A model generated the notes under the pieces. The model searched no databases and had not been told where the DNA came from. It worked only from the letters and a program-made list of their open reading frames with translations. A DNA stretch of 64,000 bases, taken from contig NC_008391.1 of assembly GCF_000203915.1 (NCBI RefSeq), positions 558,001-622,000 on the forward strand. Direction: 5' to 3'. Below are positions 44,620 through 52,564 of the stretch, one piece after another. The position numbers and the translations under genes are program-made. Source of the stretch: Burkholderia ambifaria AMMD (GTDB lineage Bacteria; Pseudomonadota; Gammaproteobacteria; Burkholderiales; Burkholderiaceae). Positions within the stretch are counted from its first letter, which is position 1, and every line of letters begins with the position of its first letter.

Positions 44620-44664
44620 CCCGCCATTTCCCCCAAGGGGACTTCCTTCGGGGCGGATGGCGGG
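44620..44664. repeat. Long inverted repeat in the porin leader/element left side
   Basis: CCCGCCAT (44620-44627) and ATGGCGGG (44657-44664) form an 8-bp stem around an inner CCCC-AA-GGGG hairpin (44631-44640). It could be the left-end structure of the tnpB element or a control structure in the porin leader. Confidence 0.5.
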
Positions 44665-44680
44665 AAGGAAAGGAGTGCTG

Positions 44681-44711
44681 TTGACAGGCAGCTTCTTCCA
44701 CGGGTTAGGAT
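44681..44711 (+). promoter_or_regulatory. Probable tnpB promoter
   Basis: TTGACA at 44681-44686 and TAGGAT at 44706-44711, with a 19-bp spacer. Transcription would start close to the ATG at 44719, giving an almost leaderless mRNA; AGGA in the -10 also serves as a weak ribosome-binding site. Confidence 0.4.
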
Positions 44712-44718
44712 CACCGGC

Positions 44719-45771
44719 ATGATCCTTGTCTACCGCTATCGCGTGAAGTCGCTCAACGGACTGCTCAACAAGCAGAGCCGTGCGGTGAACTACGTCTGGA
44801 ACTTCTGCAACGACACGCAGAAGCACGCGCTTAAGTGGAACAAGAGGTGGCCGACGGGTTTCGACTTGAATGTGCTTACCATCGGCAGCAGTAGGGAACT
44901 CGGCATCCACTCCGGCACGATCAACGCGACGTGCGAGCAATATGCGAAGTCGCGCAGTCAGCACCGTCGGCCCTACCTGCGCTATCGCGGCAGGAAATCG
45001 CTGGGCTGGGTGCCGCTGAAGGGGCGTGACCTGAAGCGCGAAGGCGATGCGTTCCGTTTCGCCGGCAACACCTTCCGCGTGTTCAACAGCCGACCGCTTC
45101 CCGAAGGCAAGATCAAGGATGGGACCAACTTTGCACAGGACGCCCGCGGCAACTGGTTTCTCAACATCGTGATCGAGATGCCCGATGTGCAGGCCCGCCC
45201 GGTCCGTTCCGGTGTTGGCATCGATCTCGGCCTGAAAGACTTCGCCGCACTTTCGACGGGCGAGAAGCTGCCCAATGACCGATTCGGCCGACGCGCGGCG
45301 GAGAAACTGGCGAAAGCTCAACGGGCGCGCAAGCACAAGCGACATATCGCGAAGCTGCATGCCAAGGTCGCGAATGCCCGTGCCGATTTCCAGCACAAGC
45401 TCGCCCTCGATCTGGTGCGACGCTTTGACTACATGGTGGTCGGTAACGTGTCGGCCGCCAAACTCGCCAGAACCAGGATGGCGAAAAGCGTCTACGACGC
45501 ATCCTGGTCGTCCTTCCGAAACAAGCTCCGTTACAAGGCGATGGCGCACGGGGCCACGTTCGAGGAAGTCGACGAAAGCGGTTCTACCCAGTCCTGTTCG
45601 GCGTGCGGATCGAAAGACAGCACGACGCGGCCGAAAGGTATCGCGGGACTGCGAATGAGAGAGTGGGCCTGCGATGGCTGTGGTGTCGTGCATGATCGAG
45701 ATACCAACGCTGCGCTGAACATTCTCCGATGCGGACGTGCATCGCCAGGTGTGGGAATCACCTGCCTTTAG
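44719..45771 (+). CDS. tnpB: TnpB RNA-guided nuclease with atypical RuvC-II site
   Basis: A 350-residue TnpB (formerly OrfB transposase). The N-terminal HTH region begins SLNGLLNKQS. RuvC-I Asp169 lies in GVGIDLGLKDF. The zinc ribbon has Cys293/Cys296 (CSAC) and Cys318/Cys321 (CDGC), and the RuvC-III motif HDRDTNAALNI is at 325-336. The usual RuvC-II glutamate (IVxEDLNV) is not present: the segment reads MVVGNVSAAKL, with Gly242 in its place. Glutamates 282, 283 and 286 lie in the next strand region (FEEVDES) and might supply it. The protein is full length and otherwise intact. Confidence 0.88.
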   Translation: MILVYRYRVKSLNGLLNKQSRAVNYVWNFCNDTQKHALKWNKRWPTGFDLNVLTIGSSRELGIHSGTINATCEQYAKSRSQHRRPYLRYRGRKSLGWVPLKGRDLKREGDAFRFAGNTFRVFNSRPLPEGKIKDGTNFAQDARGNWFLNIVIEMPDVQARPVRSGVGIDLGLKDFAALSTGEKLPNDRFGRRAAEKLAKAQRARKHKRHIAKLHAKVANARADFQHKLALDLVRRFDYMVVGNVSAAKLARTRMAKSVYDASWSSFRNKLRYKAMAHGATFEEVDESGSTQSCSACGSKDSTTRPKGIAGLRMREWACDGCGVVHDRDTNAALNILRCGRASPGVGITCL

Positions 45772-45806
45772 GCGGGTGAGGACGTCAAGTAAATGCTCCT
45801 GCGTGT
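45640..45806 (+). ncRNA. Predicted reRNA (omega RNA) scaffold and guide
   Basis: In TnpB elements the guide RNA comes from the 3' end of tnpB plus the right end, with the guide taken from flanking DNA. Here the scaffold would end at the hairpin and TCAA (45788). The guide would start at 45789 (GTAAATGCTCCTGCGTG and on). The 5' limit is a guess from known reRNA sizes; only the 3' boundary is read from sequence. Confidence 0.45.
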
Positions 45807-46095
45807 GGGACGGTGATCAAAGTTCGGCGCAAGTGTAGGGGCGCGTCCGTTCGATTCCGGCGGCCGGCGCGCGAGCACACCCTTGCGAGCCGCGCAAGAG
45901 TGCGTCATACGGTGTTCACAAACCGATGCCGCCGCCGGATGCCGGACGTTTTCGCGGAAGGCGCGGTGCGTGATGTGCGATTGCCGCGCATGCTGTGTCG
46001 CGCATTGACAACATGCGCGTCGCCGGCGCGGGAGTTGCTCGCCGCTTCGCGCACGTGGAGAATGAGCCATCCCATGCCGGGACAAGGAGACATCG
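45789..46095. other. Intergenic stretch after the tnpB element
   Basis: No gene is supported. It contains the element's downstream flank (which would include the guide) and the leader of the VOC gene. Reading leftward, it may hold the original promoter of the porin, now about 1.2 kb away, but no clear -35/-10 pair was recognised. Confidence 0.4.
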
Positions 46096-46560
46096 ATGAC
46101 TGCGCATCACCGTCCGTCCTTCAGTGCCGCGCTTTGCTACCGCGACCCGAAAGCCGCGCTCGCATGGCTCGAACGTGCATTCGGTTTCGAGCGCTCGCTC
46201 GTCGTCACCACACCGGAAGGCGACATCGCCCACGCCGAAATGAAATTCGGTGACGGTCTCGTGATGATCGGCGGCGCGTGGGCCGACTTCATCGCATCGC
46301 CGGAAGACACCGGCGACCGCAATACCCAGCACGTCCACGTGCATCTGCCCGACGACGCGGACATCGACGCGCACTGCGAACGCGCACGCGCGGCCGGCGC
46401 GGAGATCCTGCAGGCGCCGGCCGATGCGTTCTACGGCGATCGCATGTATCGCGCGCGTGACCCCGGCCGGCACGTGTGGACGTTCGGCAAGCACGTGCGC
46501 GACGTGACGAACGACGAGATGAGCGCGGCCACCGGCCTGAAGATCGACGATTTCCGCTGA
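46096..46560 (+). CDS. VOC (glyoxalase-fold) family protein
   Basis: A 154-residue protein of the vicinal-oxygen-chelate superfamily. Typical features: AALCYRDPKAALAWLERAFGFE at the start, HAEMKFGDGLVMIGG for strand 3-4, and YGDRMYRARDPGRHVWTFGKH near the end. Some members are metal-dependent lyases or dioxygenases, others bind drugs. The function here is unknown. AAGGAG lies 8 bp before the ATG. It is 73 bp upstream of cytosine deaminase on the same strand. Confidence 0.85.
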   Translation: MTAHHRPSFSAALCYRDPKAALAWLERAFGFERSLVVTTPEGDIAHAEMKFGDGLVMIGGAWADFIASPEDTGDRNTQHVHVHLPDDADIDAHCERARAAGAEILQAPADAFYGDRMYRARDPGRHVWTFGKHVRDVTNDEMSAATGLKIDDFR

Positions 46561-46633
46561 ATGCCGGACCCGCTGAACGAGCGGGATTTCCCCACCACGC
46601 GGCGCGCTGACGCCGCATGACGCCAGGACCCAC

Positions 46634-47875
46634 ATGAATCTCTTCAATGCACGCCTGCGCGGTCGCGACGGGCTCTTCACGATCGGTATCGACGGCGACA
46701 GGATCGCGCGGATCGACGCGCAAACCGCGCCGGTCGTGCCCGCCGGCGCCGACGATATCGACGCCGGCGGCCGTGTCGCGATCCCGCCGCTGGTCGAGCC
46801 GCATATCCATCTCGATGCGGTGCTCACGGCCGGCGAGCCGGCCTGGAACATGAGCGGCACGCTGTTCGAGGGGATCGAGCGCTGGTCCGAGCGCAAGGCG
46901 ACGATCACGCACGAGGACACCAAGACGCGCGCGCATGCGGCCATCGGCATGCTGCGCGATCACGGCATCCAGCACGTGCGCACCCACGTCGACGTCACCG
47001 ATCCGACGCTCGCCGCGCTGAAGGCGATGCTCGAAGTGAAGGACGAGGCGCGCGGGCTGATCGACCTGCAGATCGTCGCGTTTCCGCAGGAAGGCATCGA
47101 GTCGTTCGACGGCGGCCGCGCGCTGATGGAGCAGGCGATCGATCTCGGCGCGGACGTCGTCGGCGGGATTCCGCATTTCGAGAACACGCGCGAGCAGGGC
47201 GTCAGCTCGATCCGCTTCCTGATGGAGCTGGCCGAGCGCACCGGCTGCCTCGTCGACGTGCACTGCGACGAGACCGACGATCCGCATTCGCGCTTTCTGG
47301 AAGTGCTCGCGGAAGAAGCGCGCGTGCGCGGCATGGGCGCGCGCGTGACGGCGAGCCACACCACCGCGATGGGCTCGTACGACAACGCGTACTGCTCGAA
47401 GCTGTTCCGGCTGCTCAAGCGTGCCGGGCTGAACTTCGTGTCGTGCCCGACGGAGAGCATCCACCTGCAGGGGCGTTTCGACACGTTTCCGAAGCGGCGC
47501 GGCGTCACGCGCGTCGCGGAGCTAGATCGTGCGGGTCTGAACGTGTGCTTCGGGCAGGATTCGATCAAGGATCCGTGGTATCCGCTCGGCAACGGCAATA
47601 TCCTGCGCGTGCTCGACGCCGGCCTCCATATTTGCCACATGATGGGCTACGAGGACCTGCAGCGCTGCCTCGACTTCGTGACCGATCACAGCGCGACGAC
47701 GATGCATCTCGGCGACGGTTACGGGATTGCGGTCGGGCGGCCGGCGAACCTGGTCGTGCTCGACGCGGACAGCGACTACGAAGCGGTGCGCAGGCAGGCG
47801 AAGGCCACGCTGTCGATTCGCCTCGGGAAGGTGATCATGCGGCGGGAGCCGGAGCGCGTCACGTATCCGGAGTGA
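46634..47875 (+). CDS. codA: Cytosine deaminase
   Basis: A 413-residue amidohydrolase of the CodA type, converting cytosine to uracil and ammonia. Metal ligands are present: HIHLD (His57, His59), DVHCDETDD, ASHTTAM and GQDSIKDPWYPLG with the catalytic aspartate. Length and motifs match Escherichia coli CodA. No codB permease is adjacent. It is followed by a GC-rich hairpin. Confidence 0.93.
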   Translation: MNLFNARLRGRDGLFTIGIDGDRIARIDAQTAPVVPAGADDIDAGGRVAIPPLVEPHIHLDAVLTAGEPAWNMSGTLFEGIERWSERKATITHEDTKTRAHAAIGMLRDHGIQHVRTHVDVTDPTLAALKAMLEVKDEARGLIDLQIVAFPQEGIESFDGGRALMEQAIDLGADVVGGIPHFENTREQGVSSIRFLMELAERTGCLVDVHCDETDDPHSRFLEVLAEEARVRGMGARVTASHTTAMGSYDNAYCSKLFRLLKRAGLNFVSCPTESIHLQGRFDTFPKRRGVTRVAELDRAGLNVCFGQDSIKDPWYPLGNGNILRVLDAGLHICHMMGYEDLQRCLDFVTDHSATTMHLGDGYGIAVGRPANLVVLDADSDYEAVRRQAKATLSIRLGKVIMRREPERVTYPE

Positions 47876-47888
47876 CGGGTTCACGTGG

Positions 47889-47920
47889 GAGGCGCCGCGC
47901 GCCGCCGCGTGGCGCCTCCG
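47889..47920 (+). terminator. Hairpin after codA
   Basis: GGAGGCGCC and GGCGCCTCC form a perfect 9-bp stem around a GC-rich loop, 13 bp after the codA stop. A T run is lacking, so termination strength is uncertain. Confidence 0.4.
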
Positions 47921-48053
47921 CTCATTCATTCGTGAAATACATGAGTTGATCAGAAAAATACGTTTGTCTCATGAGCGGTCGAAGCCTACGATTCGGACCT
48001 GACGGCGGCGTGCATGGTGCGCGCCGCCTTGTCGATCCTCGTTCGCCGACCTC

Positions 48054-49391
48054 ATGCGCCTCGACTTTCCATCCGCTCCCGCGTCTTCTTCGCCGTCCGC
48101 CAGCCCGTTCGCGCGGATGGCGGTCGTCACCGTCCTGACCGGCATCGGCGCGGGCTTCGGCGGGATGCTGCTCGCGCTGCTGCTGCACGCGATCCAGCAT
48201 GTCGCCTACGGCTACAGCTTGTCGCACGTGGTCGGCACCCAGAGCTTCCTCACGGGCGTGACGCAGGCCGACCCGTTGCGCCGGCTCGCGGTGCTCGTCG
48301 TCTGCGGGCTCGTCGCGGGCGGCGGCTGGTGGGCGCTCTACCGGTACGGCCGGCCACTCGTCAGCATCCGCCGGGCGGTGCGTGCGGCCGATCCGCGGAT
48401 GCCGGTCGTCAGCACGACGGTTCACGCGCTGCTGCAGATCGTCACCGTCGCGCTCGGTTCGCCGCTCGGTCGCGAAGTCGCGCCGCGCGAGATCGGCTCG
48501 CTGCTCGCCGGGCAGCTCGCGCACCGTGCGGGGCTCACGTCCGCCGACTGCCGGCTGATGGTCGCGTGCGGCGCGGGCGCCGGCCTCGCGGCCGTCTACA
48601 ACGTGCCGCTCGGCGGCGCCGTGTTCGTGCTCGAAGTGCTGCTCGGCACGTTCGAATTGCGCGCGCTGGTGGCGGCAGTCGTCACGTCGGCGATCGCGGC
48701 GGCCGTCGCATGGATCGGCCTCGGCAACGAACATCAGTACACGGTGCCGGCGTTCGTGCTGAGCACGCCGCTGGTCGCGTGGTCGATCGTCTGCGGGCCG
48801 CTGTTCGGTTTCGCCGCATACGGCTTCGTGCGGCTCACGACCCGTGCGCGGGCGGATGCGCCGAAGGGCCGGCTGCTGCCCGTGCTCGCGCTGGTCAACT
48901 TCGCGGTGATCGGTGTGCTCGCGATGCGGTTTCCGCAACTGCTCGGCAATGGCAAGGGGCCGGCTTCGCTGGGTTTCGACGGCACGCTGACGATCGGCGT
49001 CGCCGCGACGCTGCTCGTACTGAAGGTGCTGATCGAGGCGGGCAGCCTGCGTGCGGGGGCGGAGGGCGGGCTGCTGACGCCGGGCCTCGCGAACGGTGCG
49101 CTGCTGGGCGTCGTGCTCGGCGGGCTGTGGGGCCTCGTATGGCCCGGCGCATCGATCGGCGGATGCGCGCTGATCGGCGCGACCGCGTTTCTTGCCGCGT
49201 CGATGCAGATGCCGATCACGGCCGTCGTGCTGCTGCTCGAATTCACGCGCGTGAATCACGATAGTCTCGTGCCGATGCTGCTTGCGGTGGCCGGGTCGCT
49301 CGTGGCGTATCGGTTCGCGCAGCAGCGGGCCGAGCGGCGCGCGAATGCGATCGCGACGGTCGGCACGCCGGAGACGGCGGCGGTCCGCTGA
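48054..49391 (+). CDS. ClC family chloride channel/transporter
   Basis: A 445-residue membrane protein of the ClC family. The first selectivity motif is GSPLGREVAP (gating glutamate Glu141), a variant of the usual GREGP. The second and third motifs read YNVPLGGAVFVLE and GAEGGLLTPG. The pattern resembles the ClcB/YfeO-like subgroup. It may be a H+/Cl- exchanger for acid stress or a halide channel; the gate glutamate favours exchange. Confidence 0.9.
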   Translation: MRLDFPSAPASSSPSASPFARMAVVTVLTGIGAGFGGMLLALLLHAIQHVAYGYSLSHVVGTQSFLTGVTQADPLRRLAVLVVCGLVAGGGWWALYRYGRPLVSIRRAVRAADPRMPVVSTTVHALLQIVTVALGSPLGREVAPREIGSLLAGQLAHRAGLTSADCRLMVACGAGAGLAAVYNVPLGGAVFVLEVLLGTFELRALVAAVVTSAIAAAVAWIGLGNEHQYTVPAFVLSTPLVAWSIVCGPLFGFAAYGFVRLTTRARADAPKGRLLPVLALVNFAVIGVLAMRFPQLLGNGKGPASLGFDGTLTIGVAATLLVLKVLIEAGSLRAGAEGGLLTPGLANGALLGVVLGGLWGLVWPGASIGGCALIGATAFLAASMQMPITAVVLLLEFTRVNHDSLVPMLLAVAGSLVAYRFAQQRAERRANAIATVGTPETAAVR

Positions 49392-49615
49392 CCCGCGCCG
49401 TCATCCTTTATCTGCACGGGCGGCTCCCCCGGGGCTGCCCGACGTCGTTTTCCTTCCCGTTTCCTCGCCTCTTCTCGCGCGTATCGCTGCCGGATCGCGA
49501 TGGTGCGCACCCCAAAGCGCGTCTTTCGGTTCTGTGCAAAAATCCGCGCGTTTCCGCCACCGAACAACGAACCATACGCGCGCGGATGTCCGTATCAGGA
49601 AACGAGGAGCTCAAG

Positions 49616-50938
49616 TTGGTCCAACGCATTTCCCGCTTTTTCACGCAGGTGGTCCACCGCGTGCTGCCCGACCCGTTGATTTTCGCGATCCTGCTGACGA
49701 TCGTCACGTTCGCGCTCGCCTTCGGTCTCACGCCGACCACGCCGGTGCAACTCACGACGATGTGGGGTTCAGGCTTCTGGAACCTGCTCGCGTTTTCGAT
49801 GCAGATGGTGATGATCCTCGTCACCGGCCACGCGCTCGCGAGTTCGCCGCCGGTGCGCCGCCTGCTCGTTGCGCTCGCAAGCACCGCGCGCACGCCGGGG
49901 CAGGGCGTGATGCTCGTCGCGTTCGTCGGCGCGCTCGCCTGCGCGATCAACTGGGGCTTCGGCCTCGTGCTCGGCGCGATGCTTGCGCGCGAAGTCGCGC
50001 GCCGCGTCGCCGGCAGCGACTACCGGCTGCTCGTCGCATCCGCGTACATGGGTTTCCTGAGCTGGCACGGTGGGCTGTCGGGTTCGGTCCCGCTCGTCGC
50101 CGCGACGAAGGGCAATCCGATGGAAAAGACCATCGGGCTGATTCCCGTGTCGGACACGATCTTCACCGGCTACAACGCGTTCATCACGATCGGGCTGATC
50201 GTGATGCTGCCGTTTCTCGCGCGGATGATGATGCCGAAGCCGGGCGACGTCGTCAGCGTCGATCCGGCGCTGCTCGCGGAACCGCCGAGCGTCGAGCGCC
50301 AGCTCGGGCCCGACGCGACGTTCGCGGAACGGATGGAAGAGAGCCGCGCGCTGTCGGTCGTCGTTGCGGCGCTGTGCGCGGCGTTCCTCGTGCTGCGTTT
50401 CATGCAGAAGGGCTTCGCGCTCGACATCGACACCGTGAACCTCGCGTTCCTCGCGGCCGGCATCCTGCTGCACCGTACGCCGATGGCCTATGCGCGCGCG
50501 GTGGCCGGCGCGGCGCGCGGCGCATCGGGGATCATGATCCAGTTTCCCTTTTACGCGGGCATCCAGGCGCTGATGGATCACTCGGGGCTCGCGGGCGTGA
50601 TCACGAAGTGGTTCGTCGATATCGCGAACGTGCACACGTTCCCGCTGCTCGCGTTCCTCAGTTCGGCCGTGATCAATTTCGCGGTGCCGTCGGGCGGCGG
50701 CCACTGGGTCGTGCAGGGCCCGTTTGTGATGCCGGCCGCGCAGGCGCTCGGTGCCGATCTCGGCAAGGCCGCGATGGCGATCGCCTACGGCGAGGCGTGG
50801 ACCAACATGGCGCAGCCGTTCTGGGCGCTGCCCGCCCTCGCGATCGCCGGGCTCGGCGTGCGCGACATCATGGGGTACTGCGTGACGACGCTGTTGTTCT
50901 CGGGCGTGGTGTTCGTCGCAGGGATGTATCTGTTCTGA
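49616..50938 (+). CDS. AtoE/short-chain fatty acid transporter
   Basis: A 440-residue membrane protein of the AtoE family (short-chain fatty acid uptake). Motifs: RISRFFTQVVHRVLPDPLIFA, LSWHGGLSGSVPL and PSGGGHWVVQGPFVM. The TTG at 49616 is chosen because GAGGAG lies exactly 6 bp upstream and the family starts there; an ATG at 49586 has no ribosome-binding site. Its neighbours, a BKACE enzyme group starting 0.1 kb further on, produce acetoacetate or short acids, which may connect functionally. The 224-bp gap before it holds no gene. Confidence 0.9.
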   Translation: MVQRISRFFTQVVHRVLPDPLIFAILLTIVTFALAFGLTPTTPVQLTTMWGSGFWNLLAFSMQMVMILVTGHALASSPPVRRLLVALASTARTPGQGVMLVAFVGALACAINWGFGLVLGAMLAREVARRVAGSDYRLLVASAYMGFLSWHGGLSGSVPLVAATKGNPMEKTIGLIPVSDTIFTGYNAFITIGLIVMLPFLARMMMPKPGDVVSVDPALLAEPPSVERQLGPDATFAERMEESRALSVVVAALCAAFLVLRFMQKGFALDIDTVNLAFLAAGILLHRTPMAYARAVAGAARGASGIMIQFPFYAGIQALMDHSGLAGVITKWFVDIANVHTFPLLAFLSSAVINFAVPSGGGHWVVQGPFVMPAAQALGADLGKAAMAIAYGEAWTNMAQPFWALPALAIAGLGVRDIMGYCVTTLLFSGVVFVAGMYLF

Positions 50939-51002
50939 CCGAACGCGGCGCGAGGCAGGCGGGGGCGGCCCGCAGCGTCGCGCCGGCTCGAATCGCGCGC
51001 GC

Positions 51003-52331
51003 TCAGCCTTGCGATCGCACAGCGGGCCGCTCGTGCCCGTGGCGCAGCGCGAGACTCGCGAACGCGGCGGCGACGAGCGCTGCGGTAAGCAGCGTCAGTC
51101 CGTTCTTCGCATTCCCGGTCGCCTGTTCGATCGCGCCGACGACGGTCGGGCCGACGAAGCCGCCGAGCAGCCCGCATGTGTTCACGAGACCGAGACCGCC
51201 GGCCAGCGCGCTGCCGGCGAGTCGCGACGCAGGAAACGTGAACACGATCGACTGCACGACGAAGAACATCGACGCGGCGATGCATACGCAAGCGAGGCCG
51301 GCCACCGGCGACGCGTTGGCGGCGCCCACCATTCCGGCCGCCATCACGATGAGGCCGCCGCACAGGATCCGGCGCGCATGATGCGACTCGCGCGCGAAGC
51401 GCGGCAGGGTGGCGGCGCCGAGTGCGGCGGCGAGCCAGGGCAACGCGGTCAGCAACCCGACCGCGAACGGCGAAAAGTGCCCCGATGCGCCGATGATGCC
51501 CGGCAGGAAGAAGATCACCGTATAGATCGTCAACTGGTGGCAGAAGTACACGAAGATCGCGAGCCAGATCTGCGGATCGCGCAGCGCGGCGCCGAAGCGG
51601 TGGCCGCCGTGGGCGGCGACCCCGGCATCCTGTTCGGCTGCGAGCGCGCGTTCGAGTGCACGGCCGGTTTCGGGGGCGAGCCACGGCGCGCGGCTCGGAC
51701 GGTCCGGCAGGCGCGTCCACACGACGAAGGCGAGCAGGATCGCCGGAATCCCTTCGACGACGAACAGCCATTGCCAGCCGTGGAAGCCGAGCGTGCCGTC
51801 GAGTTCGATCAGCGCGCCGGCCAGCGGCCCGCCGACGATGTTCGCGATGCACACGCCGAGCAGGAAGTAGCCGGTTGCCCGCGCCCGCTGCTCGCGACCG
51901 AACCAGTACGTGAGGTACAGCATCACGCCCGGAAACAGTCCGGCTTCGGCGGCGCCGAGCAGCAGGCGCATCACGTAGAACGACGTCGGGCCGCTGACGA
52001 ACGCCATCGCGACCGACAACGCGCCCCACGTGATCATGATCCGCGTGATCCAGAAGCGCGCGCCGACGCGATGCATGATCAGGTTGCTCGGGATCTCGAA
52101 CAGCGCGTAGGTCAGGAAGAACAGGCCGGCGCCGAGCCCGTAGGCCGCGGATGAAATGCCGAGATCGACGCCCATCGAGTGCTTCGCGAACGCGATGTTG
52201 GTGCGGTCGAGGAAGCTGATCACGTAGGCGGCGATCAGCAGCGGCATGAGCTTGCGGAACAGCAGCCGGTTCAGCGACGCGCTTGCGTCGCCGGTCGCGG
52301 AAGGCAGGATCTGGGCGTGTTGAGTGGACAT
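51003..52331 (-). CDS. MFS transporter (ACS family)
   Basis: A 442-residue transporter with 12 helices and ACS-type motifs (VISFLDRTNIAFAKHSM, EIPSNLIMHRVGARF, AGLFPGVMLYLTYWF). It is in the same strand and order as the BKACE, SDR and GntR genes, so it probably takes up the substrate of that pathway. A perfect hairpin (52483-52508) lies between it and BKACE. Confidence 0.92.
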   Translation of the reverse strand: MSTQHAQILPSATGDASASLNRLLFRKLMPLLIAAYVISFLDRTNIAFAKHSMGVDLGISSAAYGLGAGLFFLTYALFEIPSNLIMHRVGARFWITRIMITWGALSVAMAFVSGPTSFYVMRLLLGAAEAGLFPGVMLYLTYWFGREQRARATGYFLLGVCIANIVGGPLAGALIELDGTLGFHGWQWLFVVEGIPAILLAFVVWTRLPDRPSRAPWLAPETGRALERALAAEQDAGVAAHGGHRFGAALRDPQIWLAIFVYFCHQLTIYTVIFFLPGIIGASGHFSPFAVGLLTALPWLAAALGAATLPRFARESHHARRILCGGLIVMAAGMVGAANASPVAGLACVCIAASMFFVVQSIVFTFPASRLAGSALAGGLGLVNTCGLLGGFVGPTVVGAIEQATGNAKNGLTLLTAALVAAAFASLALRHGHERPAVRSQG

Positions 52332-52482
52332 GCGGACGACTCCGGTAAAGGCGAACGGGCGCACACGGCAAGCACGGCGCGCCGCGTTCGGCAGAGGCCG
52401 CTGCGTCGCGCGCAGCGGAGGGGCAGACGACGGAGCCGCGCCGGCGGCGCTCGGGCGGGAGCGGGGCGATCAAGGGCGTCCT

Positions 52483-52508
52483 GGCGCCGGCCGGCTTGGG
52501 CCGGCGCC
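52483..52508. other. Perfect GC hairpin between BKACE and the MFS gene
   Basis: GGCGCCGGCC and GGCCGGCGCC form a 10-bp stem around GGCTTG. It is 57 bp after the BKACE stop and 150 bp before the transporter start on the leftward strand. It may lower expression of the downstream gene or protect the upstream mRNA end. Confidence 0.45.
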
Positions 52509-52564
52509 TTGTCTCTGCGCTTGCGGGTCCTGGTGTTGGGCGGGTATCGGGCGCGCCCCGGCGG

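Larger units (their letters stand above)
44641..45788 (+). mobile_element. TnpB-only IS200/IS605-type element
   Basis: The right end is well defined. GAAT (45755-45758) lies directly before a hairpin (CACCTGCC-TTTA-GGCGGGTG, 45759-45778, one wobble pair), then AGGACG and TCAA (45785-45788). This order and the tetranucleotides match the right-end guide and cleavage site of IS608. The left end is uncertain: it lies somewhere between about 44613 and 44700. No tnpA is present, so movement would need a transposase in trans. The element sits directly upstream of the porin. Confidence 0.65.

Noticed and set aside
46005..46010. TTGACA upstream of the VOC gene
   Set aside because: No -10 element at 16-18 bp; the downstream bases are GC-rich.
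47000..47600. Antisense frames within codA that look long and hydrophilic
   Set aside because: They follow the codon structure of codA on the other strand, with no start signals.
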